DNA of 64,000 nt, taken from positions 11,882,501 to 11,946,500 of the forward strand of contig NC_092573.1 of the NCBI RefSeq assembly GCF_037975245.1. The letters are read 5' to 3'. Positions within the stretch are counted from its first letter, which is position 1, and every line of letters begins with the position of its first letter. Of the stretch, positions 43,216 to 56,550 are shown one piece after another. The position numbers and the translations under genes were made by a program. This DNA is from Apostichopus japonicus (Eukaryota; Echinodermata; Holothuroidea; Aspidochirotida; Stichopodidae). The notes under the pieces were generated by a model that did no database searches, was not told where the DNA came from, and was given only the letters and a program-made list of their open reading frames with translations.

Positions 43216-44435
43216 AATGTGAACACATGCAGTTGCAAAAATAATAGTTCCAGTGGCGTAATATGTTAAGTCTGAACTCTTATAAAGCACACAGACTACG
43301 GAAAATTGTGTGCAATTCTTCATTTTCAAGTTAGTGTATTACGTGAAATGTCTCTGACGATAGTTTCTAAGTATCCTTAAAACGCTTTGGGGAGCTATTC
43401 CACTAGACTATCCCCTTAAACGGAATGTGAAATTTTATTACGCTCACAGGCACATTCATAATAACCAACCCAACAACTGAGCAATTGTTCAAGTGTTTCC
43501 AAGTTGTACTATAGCATGTTGTTCCTTCTTTTTATTTCCTTCCAGTATACATATAAAAAAAATTCTTACGCTCACAGGCACATTCATAATATCCAACCCA
43601 ACCTCGTGTGAATCCTCAGATTTAAAGAAGGAAATAACTGTGCCATTGTTCAAGTGTTTCCTTCCAGTATACATATAAAAATTATAGAGAGGAGTCATAT
43701 AACACCTCAACAAGAAGAATAACTCATATAAAAGTTTTTTGTTTAAGATGATAGGATACCAAACAGTCCAAGAATAACTAATATAAAAAGGGAGAAAATG
43801 TCAAGATGATAGGATATCATATAAAATAATCTACTAATACAAAAGTTATTACATAAAACGATATAACAAACAGACTATAACAAACATTCTAAGTGCTCGA
43901 ATGGAATGTATAAAGCAGCACGGTAGATAAATGAGTTGCTGTAAACTTACGTTCGGTATTTTGTGTGGATTTCTTAGATTTCTGCTCGATTTGTGCAGGA
44001 GAGTTTTCAGTACAGTATACAAAGGGTTATTCTGATCACTGTAAATCTTATTAGCCTTTCTTGGAAACTCAGGTCTAGCCTTTCTTGTAAACTCAGGTCT
44101 TGCAGCAGCATTTACTTTTTCTAAAAGTATATTGTATTCTAAATTAATATAGGTGATGTGTATTTAAGAAGCTTCATTCTTCTTTTCTTTGCTTTTTTTG
44201 CAATATAAAATGGTACCAGACAGGCACTGTATAGATCACATGTGCCAGGGTAGAATAATAGTATTGAAAACATTTTCCTTAGCATTTTGGTTAAAGAAAG
44301 ACACAACGTAAGCCACACTAGATACTATATAATATACTTTTTTAATACCTTAATGCTTTGCAAGAAAAGGTCAAACTGTCGTCACTGTATACTCCCAGTA
44401 CTCAGTTTTGGAGGTTCTAGCCACATCAGATCCCC

Positions 44436-44775
<340 letters not shown>

Positions 44776-45519
44776 ACGTTGCGACCTTGATAGAATGAGA
44801 CCTTCATGTTTTATGGTTTATTTTCAAAAACAAATTTCCCTTATTTTTTTTTGGGGGGGGGGGGGGAGTTACGCAATAAAGTCTTGCGGTCACATGTTGG
44901 AACTATGTCATTTACAGAACACTGAAAATTTCATTGGTCAGTTTCAACAGAGCTCTTATGAATTGTACATGATACAGCAGTATCATCGGCATATTTTGTT
45001 ATAGAAATGTGTGAGTTTGACCTAATTTCATCAGTATATATATAGTAAATAATATAGCATATAATGCACCACCCCTCCCACCCCAAGGCACACCAACCTT
45101 TATTTCCAATACTTCCGATAACCCTTTATCCAACCTTACTTGTCTGGGCCATCCTTGAAGAAATTGTGTCAGCCAATGAATAAGCCATGTTTCTTTGATA
45201 AATCGTAAAAGATCCTTCATTAATTGAAGCATTTGGCAAGACAGTAATAAAGGTTGCTATACAGATCTTCTAGTAATTCGGTCTAAACGCCCCCCCCCCC
45301 CTCCTCGTCCTTTGTAGCAGAGTAACTTCTTAAGTATAAACTATGCTAGTACCTTCCAAAGTTTCATGTAAAAGTATGTGACCTTCAATTATGTAACTAG
45401 GTATTACTTAGCTAGAAAAAGGTAGTTTTAAGTTAGGCTAGAGTAATGCTCGTGATGAGCAAAGCCGCCAACAGCTAAGAGAAACCATACTTCTTTAGGG
45501 AGATGTTACATTTGTAACG

Positions 45520-46050
45520 ATTTGACGATTTGTATCTCGGCAAAACGTCAATTTTCAGATTGTTCTCATTTTAACGAGTTGTCGTATCTCAACAAAATGT
45601 CAATTTTCAGATTTTTTTTTTCATTTTGACGACTTGTTATATTTCGGCTAAACGTTAAAATTCAGATTTTTTTTTCATTTTGACGACTTGTTGTATTTCA
45701 GCAAAACGTCAATTTTCAATATTTTGTCATTTTGACGACTTGCTGTAGCTCGGCAAAACGTCAATTTTCAGATTTTTGTCAGTTTGACGACTTGTTGTAT
45801 CTCGGCAAAACGTTGAGATTCAAGTTTTTGTCATTTTGACGACTTGTTGTATCTCGGCAAAACGTCAATTTTCAAAATTTTGTCATTTTGACGACTTTTT
45901 GTATCTCGGCAAAACGTCAATTTCAGATTTTTGTCATTTTGATGAGTTATTGTATCCCGGCATCTCGGCAAATTTAATAATTTTGTCGTTTTGACGAGTT
46001 GTTAAACTCGGCAAAACGTCTTTTTCCAATTTTGTCATTTTGACGAGTTT
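45520..46050. repeat. Minisatellite with unit of about 53 bp
   Basis: About ten degenerate units of CATTTTGACGACTTGTTGTA followed by TCTCGGCAAAACGTCAATTT. Absent at the matching place of LINE copy 1, where only AACGATT is shared. Confidence 0.92.
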
Positions 46051-46787
46051 GTTTCTCTTTCATCACCATGTCCCTTCTACGCTTCCGTAGTATATGAATA
46101 CTGTATTAATCAATTAAATGACGAGGTGAACTAATAAAGATATTACCTTCCCATAATCCTGGGTGTTTTCAAATGGCAGTTAGTTGGTTCTCAAGTCAGT
46201 ATGACATGGTTGTTATGTTCGGCTTGTTCCAAAGGGTAATATTCGTCGATATGCAAAAATGCATGGACCTTAGACAAATAGTGTTACTGAGTGGTTGTAA
46301 TGATGACTAAAGTATTCGTCAGTATGTAAAAACGAGAGTGGGTCTTAGGTGGACATTTGTCAAAAATGAGTCAGAAAAAACGAAAAAAATAGACAGTTTT
46401 AAAACTTCTAACCCGGCGCAACCGATTCTTCACCCTCGAAATAGGTAAGAACTTTAACTCAATTTCGCCAAAAGTGCACGTTCGCCACTACGCGAAAACG
46501 GGGACGATATTAGTGACCGCTAGAGGTCGTGCACTGACCTACATGGAGTGTGACCGCTTCCGCCTTTGCAATTTCCCAAGATCAGGCCCCGAAAAATCCA
46601 TGAAGGGGGAGGGGGCACTTGCCCACTCCCCCCTGGAAAATCAAAAATTAAAAAAAAAAGTTAAGCATTTGACATTTCAATGATTTCCCCCAACCAATAG
46701 TTCTCTAGTTATGTTCATTGCATACGGACCCATAATGCATTACTGAAATTATTGAAAGTCAAAATCCTAAGACATGAGATCTCAAAA

Positions 46788-47845
46788 CAACCGATGTGTA
46801 AATGCAACTTGAACGGGAAGTGTCTTTTCCGACGATCTAGGAGTATTTTTTGGGCAAAAAAATCGTCGTACGCTCCGCGCCAACTGAAGGTGGCGCTGCG
46901 CTTAGATAGTAGCAAGTAGTGTGTTACACCTTTTTGACCTACTTGTAAATAATTTTGCGGACGCCCTTGCTTGGACCTCCTGATAGGGGATCCCCGTTGG
47001 GCCAGGAGCCCCCGGGTTCATCGTTACGCCACTGGTGGAGCTTTGCATAATAAACAGATAATAGTTATTTATTCCAGTCTCATTTCAATTATTCGAATTT
47101 TTAAAGCGAACAGCAGATATCACATCGTATTAGTGAGCATGAAAATGGCGTTCCTGGATGAACAGCCTCAAAACTGTAGATGTGTGTAGTGTTCGGTTTC
47201 GGAAATATGTGATAATTTTCATTTCCTTCAACGAAGTTTTATAGTAGCCGTTATAAGAGGTTTGAATATTTGTACACCAATATATTAACTGTGTCTGAAT
47301 TTTCGAAAATTCCCTGACCACCATTCTTCATCATACTTCCCTCTACTCGTTCAATTTTGACCGGTCTGTTAGGGGGTGAAGAAGGTTTTTCTGTATTGGT
47401 TGTCCATATATGAAATTTTGTGCAACATTATGGGTATGTTTTGAAGTGAATTTATTCACGAGAATTGTGAATTTTCAAATTCTGAACAAATAATTGGCTT
47501 AAAACCTTGAAAAGTGGGGCTTACGGGTTATTGTGGGCCGCGACGTAAAATCACCTACAAAAAGCAATAATCCACAAGAGTTGTGATGAGGTCAACATGA
47601 TGTGTGATTGGTGACAATCTTCAAAAGGTTATGAATGGAAAAAAAAATTTGGTTCTCAGGCAAAAGTGTGCATCTGGTTTGTAATTTCATCCTCGAGAAG
47701 TGACATTTCCGGTGATCTGGGGGGGGGGGGGGGGTTATCAAAACCAGAAATTTTCTTGTACGCTGCGCGCCAACCGAAGGTGGCGCTCCGCTTAGATAGT
47801 AATTCGCGCCCCCGGGTTAGAAAATCATGGATACGCCCCTGCATT
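46788..47845. repeat. Two related repeat ends with GAAGGTGGCGCT motif
   Basis: 46788-46912 and 47667-47800 share GTACGCT(C/G)(C/G)GCGCCAAC, GAAGGTGGCGCT and CGCTTAGATAGTA. The second runs into CGCGCCCCCGGGTTAGAAAA and CATGGATACGCCCCTG. A related CCCCCGGGTTCATCGTTACG lies near 47011. Probably fragments of one DNA-transposon family; no coding capacity. Confidence 0.6.
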
Positions 47846-47849
47846 TACA

Positions 47850-48830
47850 TAAACAGAATAATCTGAATTCGCGCAAGTGAACCCTGCATTACATTGGACA
47901 GAAAAAACGTGCAATTAGACCAAACTAAACATACTAAATTTTCCGTTACTTCTACATAAAATATCAATACAAATACAACAACTTACTCTTTTGGCAGTAT
48001 ACTAAAAGCACACGTTATAATAACTTCAGACTATCAAGCTTTCCTGAGAAAAAACGGTTAATACTTCTTACAGTAAACAAATCGACCGTGAAGGAATGTC
48101 GTAAATGTTTCCTGGGCGTGACCGGAAATTAAATACTAAAAAATTATAAATGAAAGGTTAAATAGAACTGAAGCGTGCATCCTGACTGCTCGCAACATAT
48201 AAAACCGGTGACTAGCCAACATAATTTGTTCAGCCTACTGTGACTGTAAGTTTGAAGGTCTAGCCTTGCTTATTCAATATCACATAGCCTACCCAGTTAG
48301 ATTCACATGGGAAATTACAGGAAATCTTTACCAAATGAGTGTAGACTTCAAATAAACTATTGAGACTTATAGTTCCAGCATTTGTTTGGGAATAAATTAG
48401 AAGATTATGTGCCAGTGTTCAATCTAGCCCAATTCACACATAACACATTGTTAATTGGTGTTTAGAATGCACACTTTAGTGTTGAGAATGCACTGCCGTA
48501 CCCAATAGAAGCCTATAGGCTACTCACTGTCATTGCACTTGTGAATTGCGAAACGCCAGCGATTTACAGGTACTACGTAGCGTAACACTAGCCATAATAC
48601 AGTACTAGTGCCAGTGGCCTAACAATTAACTTTAATTTTACCGTCAAGTTAAAGGAATAACAGGTAGGCCGATGATGGCAGTTAATACCTCCATTCTTCT
48701 AAAAACCTTCTTGGGTGATTTACGGTTGAAAGTTGCTTAGAGTGATCGTATGAAACTATGCCAAGCCCAGCAAGCTGCCGTTGCCTCTCGGTTTCGAAAT
48801 TGAATTGAATCGAATTGGGTTAAAATACAC
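47850..48830. other. Non-coding interior of the large candidate element
   Basis: AT-rich, with no domain-bearing open frame, tandem repeat or RNA gene that I can recognise. Confidence 0.5.
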
Positions 48831-48837
48831 CGACTAA

Positions 48838-49055
48838 GCTACAATTATGGCGTAAATCGGGTGTCCGTATCGTTCTTAGTCCATGGGTTAAAATACCTTA
48901 GTTCGTCGCCACCGACTAAGCTGCGATTATATTTTCCTTAGTCAGTGTAAACTGACTAAGAAGCAGTGATGAAACGAAGATTTTTGCTAGTCCGTGTGCA
49001 TTGACTAACGTTACAGACTAATTTAACGTTAGTCCGTGGCAATATTGACTAGTTT
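48838..49055. repeat. Subterminal ACCGACTAA/TTAGTCGGT cluster, right
   Basis: About 11 copies of the same nine-base motif as at 37015-37380, again in both orientations, ending just inside the inferred right end at 49067. Confidence 0.85.
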
Positions 49056-49069
49056 ATTTCTTCAGTGTA

Positions 49070-52000
49070 CACGTTACTTTGAACGTCTGTGTAGGCTCTA
49101 TTTTTGAATGATCTTTTGGGGTTAAATAAGCACACTCTACAAGATTGATATCATCCACCGAGGGGTTTCCCCGCATAAATCCCCATTACGAGAAATGTTG
49201 GATAAAGTTCAAAGCAGTTCAAGGAATGAAATTGTCCACTTTTTCCACACAATAATTAACACAAGCTTTAAAGCCAACTTGGATATTTTACTTAAATATA
49301 TAAGAAAAAAGGCTACAAACATATAGAAAAACATATATGATGAAATATCATGAGTAACAGGATGAAACTTCACAAACCAAACTCCATGGGGTTCTCAGCT
49401 GAAAGTCCTTATATATACTTTCCCCACCACTGTGTAGGCATAATCATTCACGCCTAGTTGAGAGGATTACATGGCAGTTTTTGCGGTATATTAACACCAA
49501 GGAGAATTATATACACGAACGTGTTGCTATTTGTATTTTCTTTCATATCATTAACAGTTTATTTGACTAACTGAATTAAAAGACATTTTCATCATTCAAA
49601 CTTTTTTTCCGTGATTGCTGCATAGTATCACGTTCAAGCTATCAATCAGCAGCTAGAGTCACACACGTACGTGAGGTCAATGCATGCAAACATAACCGAG
49701 AAAACATTAAAAGTCATTCTCTTTTTCCATTACTATAGCAACGCCGGTAATTGAGACAAATATGTGGGTTATATGTTACGCAACCAAGCTGAGAGGGGTT
49801 AGCTGCCTTTCACACTCGGCGTGCTTACATCGCTACAGAATGTCATAGTAAAATTCAACGGATGACCGTTTATCATTGATTTAGAATTGAAAGTCCTCAA
49901 GCTAGGACCCTCTTGGATTTCAAATGTACTGCAGAGCGGCTGACCTGAGCCATTGGTTAAAATGTGTTGGATTCCTCGTTATATCTTGTAAGTATGTCAC
50001 AAGTGACACATAGTGACCCTTTCTAGAAAGTAACACTCAATTGATAATCAAGAAACCACACAAACACTCTGCTTTTAATTCTCATGGATTTATTAGCACG
50101 AGATATTTCAATGATTATTGGTAAAAGAAAATATAAAAGAAATGCATATATGAAAATAACTACACCCCCTTGGATACTTATCCAGTGAATCCTACCCCCT
50201 TTTTGCTAACTGACACTGTTATAGTACGCTTTATGACAGACTTCAGAAGATCACCGCCCACAAGGTATAGTCGCTATTGGCGGAGTCAAACCATTCAGCT
50301 TTTGGCACGTGTCAAAGGTAGGATACCTGTATCCGGCGTCTTAAAAGTGTGAACCAGACCACATCTATTGGCACGGAAGAATACCCCCGTGACCCCAGGC
50401 AGTTACTTTTGGAGTCACCAAAAATAAGACCAAATTATTGGGGGTCGCCTGCCCGTAATCTGGTTTACTATACAGCAAACTCCGCTTGTCACACTAACCG
50501 AATAAAGCTCGTGCGTCGAGAATATACGGTATTGTAGCGGCTTGTTCTCAATAACAAGTATACGCAAAATTGTCCTCAGTGACAATATGATACTAATAAA
50601 ATTTAAGACCTCGTTGCCTTTTTATGAATATGCTAACTCCCGTTCTCAATAACGGAGAAACTACCCCTCTGCCCGACGTGATATCGTTACCAGATGGAAT
50701 GCAACTGACTAACTTTCCTGTACCCCACCCTAACATCAACTTTGCACAAAAAACAACGAATCTAATATGACGTAACGGCTCTTACAATTTGTAAGCCCAG
50801 GTATTCCGATATATCTCGGTGAAACATACCAACAATAAGGAGCCGAAAAACCCGGAATTTAGTTACTCTTTATATGCGACACAGGTGCTCCAATGCACAC
50901 AGTGAAGCATATCAACACCAGGAATTTTGCATCCACTTACGTGACAAAGTATATCAGCCCTTTCTTTATAAACGGAAGTCAATTAAAGGAAAAAAAAAAG
51001 AGATAGGCCTATCTAGTGTTAAAAATAAGGGCTACTTTTACATAAAAAGTGAAAAAGGGAAAGACACATGCCCCAGGCCCCCCTTTGCGACGCCACTGAC
51101 AATTTCTGCTTCAGTTTCTTTTTGGAGAACACGAAATTCCGATTTGTAAGTTATTAATTAATGTCTTAATATGTTTTATGTCGTTTAGTGTGTATGTTAA
51201 TGACAACGTATGATTATCATTTTACTTGATACGTGAAGTAACGCCATCTGCATGAATGTATTTAATGGTATGCTTTTTATGGACATTACGCGGTACGGTA
51301 TGCCTAGCAGCATGAACAGTATACCAGTTCCTACTTGGTGAATGAATATGTGATTGGTCATTTGATGCTTCAATTTATAGTGGCGTCCAAAATTTGAAGT
51401 TGAAAGCAAAAAAAAAAAAAAAAAACCGACAGAAAAGAAGCAAGAAATGAAAACTTGATTTGCTCAATGATTGCGTATGTTAAGAATTCAAAATGAAAGA
51501 AATATTCATATAAACACAGAGAATAAGTCTTTTACTATTTTCAGGTCAGGGATCAACGTTTCCGAATCCTACTCTCTTGATGTTAATTTGTCATATGCAT
51601 TGGCATTATTAACCAAACTAAGAAATTTGAAAATTATGTACATTTTGTTCCATGAATTTTTGTCTAATAAGTAAGAATATTTCTATATTGCTATTTCTAA
51701 AATGCTAAATTAATATTATTTCCTAATCTCAAAAACTTTATCATTATAGAATGGTTTATTTTATTTTGATCTACAAAACTGATCGTTCAATCTATAGACG
51801 CAACTTAGTAGTATTAGAGTTCGGATTACGCTCCAATTCTACCGTCAGTCGTGAGAGGCAAAGTGGTTTGATTTCCCAGGTTAGACACACAGAACGGGAA
51901 CAAAACAAAGTTGAAAAAAGAAAGAAATCCGAGATGATGTTGTTGACCTCCAATGGCATGTTTACAAAAGCTTTAAAGACTTCTCAAGGTTCAATGGTAT

Positions 52001-54020
52001 TTTTGCTTTCATTGTTCCTTATACATGATTGACTAACATTTATGTGCCTGCGCTAGAGTGATAATGACACCATGAAAGTTATGATGAAGGAGAATTCTAG
52101 ACAATAATATACTCAATGGTGCGCTTCTTGAAATCAAACAAACGAAATACTGATAGGCCATATGAACTTCGAAACGTCTGGCTGAATATATATCTTATGA
52201 AGTGTGTAGTGACATATACATTTATAACGATGAAAAAGGTCTTTTCTCTTGGACGCCATCCAATCCTTCCACAAGTTCCTGCTGTTTTTAGCAAGAAAGA
52301 CAGTCACATCGAAATATATATTTTCAATCTTGAATCTTTGAACGACTTACAAGCCATACAGCTGAGGCGAAAACTCTTTGAATGTGCTGTACATAATTTT
52401 TGTGGCTAGATAGGGCTATGTTTTGTGGGCAATCATATTTTATAAAACGCAATTGGCTCGGCTATTGTCGGTGGGAGAGGTTAGAGGGGGGGTGGGAGGG
52501 GGAAAACTTCAGCCTTGATATGAACATATTACCACATTGTTGGTGCATATGAAAACATCGGGAAAGTAGAATTCCCGCGGACGAAGCATATTTTAAGATT
52601 CCCAATATGTACTATGATTCCATCAAGTGGGAGGAAGGGATGGGGAGTGTGCGGGTGTAGGGGAATGGTTCCGCCATCGAACTGTGACTTGTTTTGATTT
52701 AAGTTTTCCCATCTTGACAATTTCCTCTTGTTATAATACATGACGCATTAGGAAAATGTGACACATTTACGCTCAATTAAAGCGTACTATTTCACTAAGA
52801 GCTTACACTTTGGAAATCAGAGCCTGAAAAAGGAAAACCTTTCGATACGTTATAGGTTTCCTTTTTTTTTGTTACCGTGTAAGTATCCTGCCACATATAC
52901 GTATACACTCTAGAGGAAACGCAAGTAAGTAGTTTACTCAACACTATGTACTAGCCATTCAGTATTGGGTACAATTTTGAACCCCAACCTTCACCCCTCT
53001 AACCACCAAAACATAGAGTAAAATGCAGACAATGTAGATTTAAATTGGTTGAGCTCATAATTGTTAGAGCTTACATTTATATTTGAACTATTCATCTGGC
53101 ATTGAATTATATTTGAACTATTCATCTGGCAATTCTTGTTTTTGTTTTCTCAATGTTAGCGGATATCCGTGTGGTTGACTTTTAATATTTGATGATCTTA
53201 CTCCTCCTCCATGTAAATGATAGTATAATATACTATATTTTACAACAAATTAAGCACGCTTTAAAAATACTACAATGAGCTTCCCCTCTATTTATGAGGC
53301 TATATTTATAACTCCTTGAACAATTAGTTTTAATGTTTCATCTTCTTATACTGTTTATATAATGTAAATATAATCTATATATACAAGGACAAAGAATGGC
53401 TTGTAAAGTAAAGGTAGGACAGCAAAATAGAATAACATGCCTTTATTGAAAATGTGTTAATAGTGTTATCACTTATTGGGTAAGTTCACAACCCTATTGG
53501 AGTCAATTAAACATTCCCATTATACACAAAGCCTCGAGAACATTATGTCTGACTAAAGATATGTTCCAAAGGTAAACATATGGTAATGTATATACATTCA
53601 TCTTGTCATAAATATCTATGGTTTTATAGGCCAATAAGTATGTTGATAAAACTTAGTTACGTAGCAATCGTGATTATAGTATTCAACTGTACACAATATT
53701 AATCAAAATACGTTAGACCCCTGGTTTTCAAAGTGGAGATGGCCACACACAAAAAATGCCGATATTTGTGGAGGAAAAGATGCACGAAGTATTTAGAAAA
53801 TGAGTTACTAGACTAGAAGGGTCGTTAAATATAAACCTAGTTTGCAACTAAGCAACCCAGCTGAATCATATAACGTTCCTCAAAGGAGAGGGGGATACCT
53901 CCAACCCATAGACCTCTTCCCCGGGCCATAGAATCCACCACTCGAGGGTCGCCGAGATGATGAAGGTGAAAATTGTGGTCACCAAGTAAAACCTTTGAAT
54001 ACCACGGAGACTGTGTTCTG
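49070..54020. other. Intergenic, no gene supported
   Basis: The open frames here are short, lack recognisable motifs and have no matching splice partners. A transposon-like G/C run (CCCAGGCCCCCCTTTGCGAC) lies near 51073. A 30-bp unit (ATATTTGAACTATTCATCTG) is directly duplicated at 53079-53135. Nothing else was seen. Confidence 0.5.
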
Positions 54021-54023
54021 CAT

Positions 54024-54347
<324 letters not shown>

Positions 54348-54483
54348 AGGTTGGCGTCTATCTTGGCGCAGAGTGCTCTATGTCCATTGGACAGAGCGTA
54401 ATATATGTTTATACTAGATGAGACTAGTGGAACACTAGTAGTTGTTACTCGGAGTTTCACGCGTTATAGCGATCTTCAGACAA

Positions 54484-54484
<1 letters not shown>

Positions 54485-54567
<83 letters not shown>
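54485..54567. repeat. (TA)n microsatellite bordering the satellite array
   Basis: About 40 TA units that run straight into the B-box-like GGTTCGAATCCC of a truncated 373-bp unit. Confidence 0.95.
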
Positions 54568-54569
<2 letters not shown>

Positions 54570-56500
54570 TTCGAATCCCGGTGGAGGCTGAAAGTTTTTT
54601 CACTGTTCTTGATTTTCCAACTCATTACGATTTTCATTTATATATATTCATTTGCCTTTGTCGTTTACCTCCATTGCATTAACATAAAGTCTGTTCAAAG
54701 TATCTCTTTCGAGATCCGGCTTTAGGAATCACAAATGATTTTCGAGTTGGATAGCATCATGTTTGATCTCTAGAGTAGGGCAAAACATGTCACCAAAAAC
54801 AGAACTAGTATTGTTCGATATAGGTGACAAACGCCTACAGTGGAATTACGATCTTCCTTACCGGTTTCGAACCTCTGGACATACAATCAGCGTCCATAGC
54901 CTAGTGGTTAGGGTGTCCGCGTACAGAGCGGGAGGCCCGTGGTTCGAATCCCGGTGGAGGCTGAAAGTTTTTTCACTGTTCTTGATTTTCCAACTCATTA
55001 CGATTTTCATTTATATATATTCATTTGCCTTTGTCGTTTACCTCCATTGCATTAACATAAAGTCTGTTCAAAGTATCTCTTTCGAGATCCGGCTTTAGGA
55101 ATCACAAATGATTTTCGAGTTGGATAGCATCATGTTTGATCTCTAGAGTAGGGCAAAACATGTCACCAAAAACAGAACTAGTATTGTTCGATATAGGTGA
55201 CAAACGCCTACAGTGGAATTACGATCTTCCTTACCGGTTTCGAACCTCTGGACATACAATCAGCGTCCATAGCCTAGTGGTTAGGGTGTCCGCGTACAGA
55301 GCGGGAGGCCCGTGGTTCGAATCCCGGTGGAGGCTGAAAGTTTTTTCACTGTTCTTGATTTTCCAACTCATTACGATTTTCATTTATATATATTCATTTG
55401 CCTTTGTCGTTTACCTCCATTGCATTAACATAAAGTCTGTTCAAAGTATCTCTTTCGAGATCCGGCTTTAGGAATCACAAATGATTTTCGAGTTGGATAG
55501 CATCATGTTTGATCTCTAGAGTAGGGCAAAACATGTCACCAAAAACAGAACTAGTATTGTTCGATATAGGTGACAAACGCCTACAGTGGAATTACGATCT
55601 TCCTTACCGGTTTCGAACCTCTGGACATACAATCAGCGTCCATAGCCTAGTGGTTAGGGTGTCCGCGTACAGAGCGGGAGGCCCGTGGTTCGAATCCCGG
55701 TGGAGGCTGAAAGTTTTTTCACTGTTCTTGATTTTCCAACTCATTACGATTTTCATTTATATATATTCATTTGCCTTTGTCGTTTACCTCCATTGCATTA
55801 ACATAAAGTCTGTTCAAAGTATCTCTTTCGAGATCCGGCTTTAGGAATCACAAATGATTTTCGAGTTGGATAGCATCATGTTTGATCTCTAGAGTAGGGC
55901 AAAACATGTCACCAAAAACAGAACTAGTATTGTTCGATATAGGTGACAAACGCCTACAGTGGAATTACGATCTTCCTTACCGGTTTCGAACCTCTGGACA
56001 TACAATCAGCGTCCATAGCCTAGTGGTTAGGGTGTCCGCGTACAGAGCGGGAGGCCCGTGGTTCGAATCCCGGTGGAGGCTGAAAGTTTTTTCACTGTTC
56101 TTGATTTTCCAACTCATTACGATTTTCATTTATATATATTCATTTGCCTTTGTCGTTTACCTCCATTGCATTAACATAAAGTCTGTTCAAAGTATCTCTT
56201 TCGAGATCCGGCTTTAGGAATCACAAATGATTTTCGAGTTGGATAGCATCATGTTTGATCTCTAGAGTAGGGCAAAACATGTCACCAAAAACAGAACTAG
56301 TATTGTTCGATATAGGTGACAAACGCCTACAGTGGAATTACGATCTTCCTTACCGGTTTCGAACCTCTGGACATACAATCAGCGTCCATAGCCTAGTGGT
56401 TAGGGTGTCCGCGTACAGAGCGGGAGGCCCGTGGTTCGAATCCCGGTGGAGGCTGAAAGTTTTTTCACTGTTCTTGATTTTCCAACTCATTACGATTTTC

Positions 56501-56505
<5 letters not shown>
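54568..56505 (+). repeat. 373-bp tandem satellite with tRNA-like head, about 5.2 copies
   Basis: Five complete units repeat at exactly 373 bp and appear base-identical, judging by identical translations of every unit. A first partial unit starts at the B box. Each unit holds a tRNA-like segment, a T-run/AT tail (TTATATATATTCATTTGCC) and a second GGTTCGAAACC box on the opposite strand. Both array borders are long TA runs placed where the unit has its short TATATATA, so the TA stretch was probably the recombination site. Near-perfect identity implies a recent amplification or an assembly artefact. Confidence 0.93.
54890..54961 (+). pseudogene. tRNA-like segment (SINE head); further copies at +373 steps
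   Basis: Copies at 54890, 55263, 55636, 56009 and 56382, each 72 bases. GCGTCCA pairs with TGGAGGC in six of seven acceptor positions; the D-arm reads TAGCCTAGTGGTTAGG (A box), the anticodon stem is CCGC/GCGG with a seven-base loop having U33 and anticodon ACA, and the B box is GGTTCGAATCC. The T-stem has two mismatches and ACA for Cys is unusual, so this is a tRNA-derived pseudogene or SINE head. Related diverged copies lie in intron 22 of the EGF/SEA gene. Confidence 0.7.

Positions 56506-56547
<42 letters not shown>
56501..56547. repeat. (TA)n microsatellite at the right border of the array
   Basis: TA run that replaces the TCATTTGCC continuation of the last 373-bp unit. Confidence 0.95.

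Positions 56548-56550
<3 letters not shown>

Noticed and set aside
45520-46050. CRISPR-like array
   Set aside because: Units are contiguous and degenerate with no unique spacers, and the genome is eukaryotic.
51751-52409. Short ORFs of 93 and 97 residues
   Set aside because: No domain pattern, no consistent splice context and AT-rich codon use like the surrounding non-coding DNA.
54890-56453. Five functional tRNA genes
   Set aside because: The T-stem has two mismatches, the acceptor one, and the ACA anticodon is unusual. Diverged relatives and the A/T tail point to a SINE head. A covariance-model scan would decide.
54763-56548. Five identical 111-residue proteins in tandem
   Set aside because: They are translations of the 373-bp satellite unit across its tRNA-like part. 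The unit is explained as SINE-derived, and its diverged copies in intron 22 do not preserve the frame.
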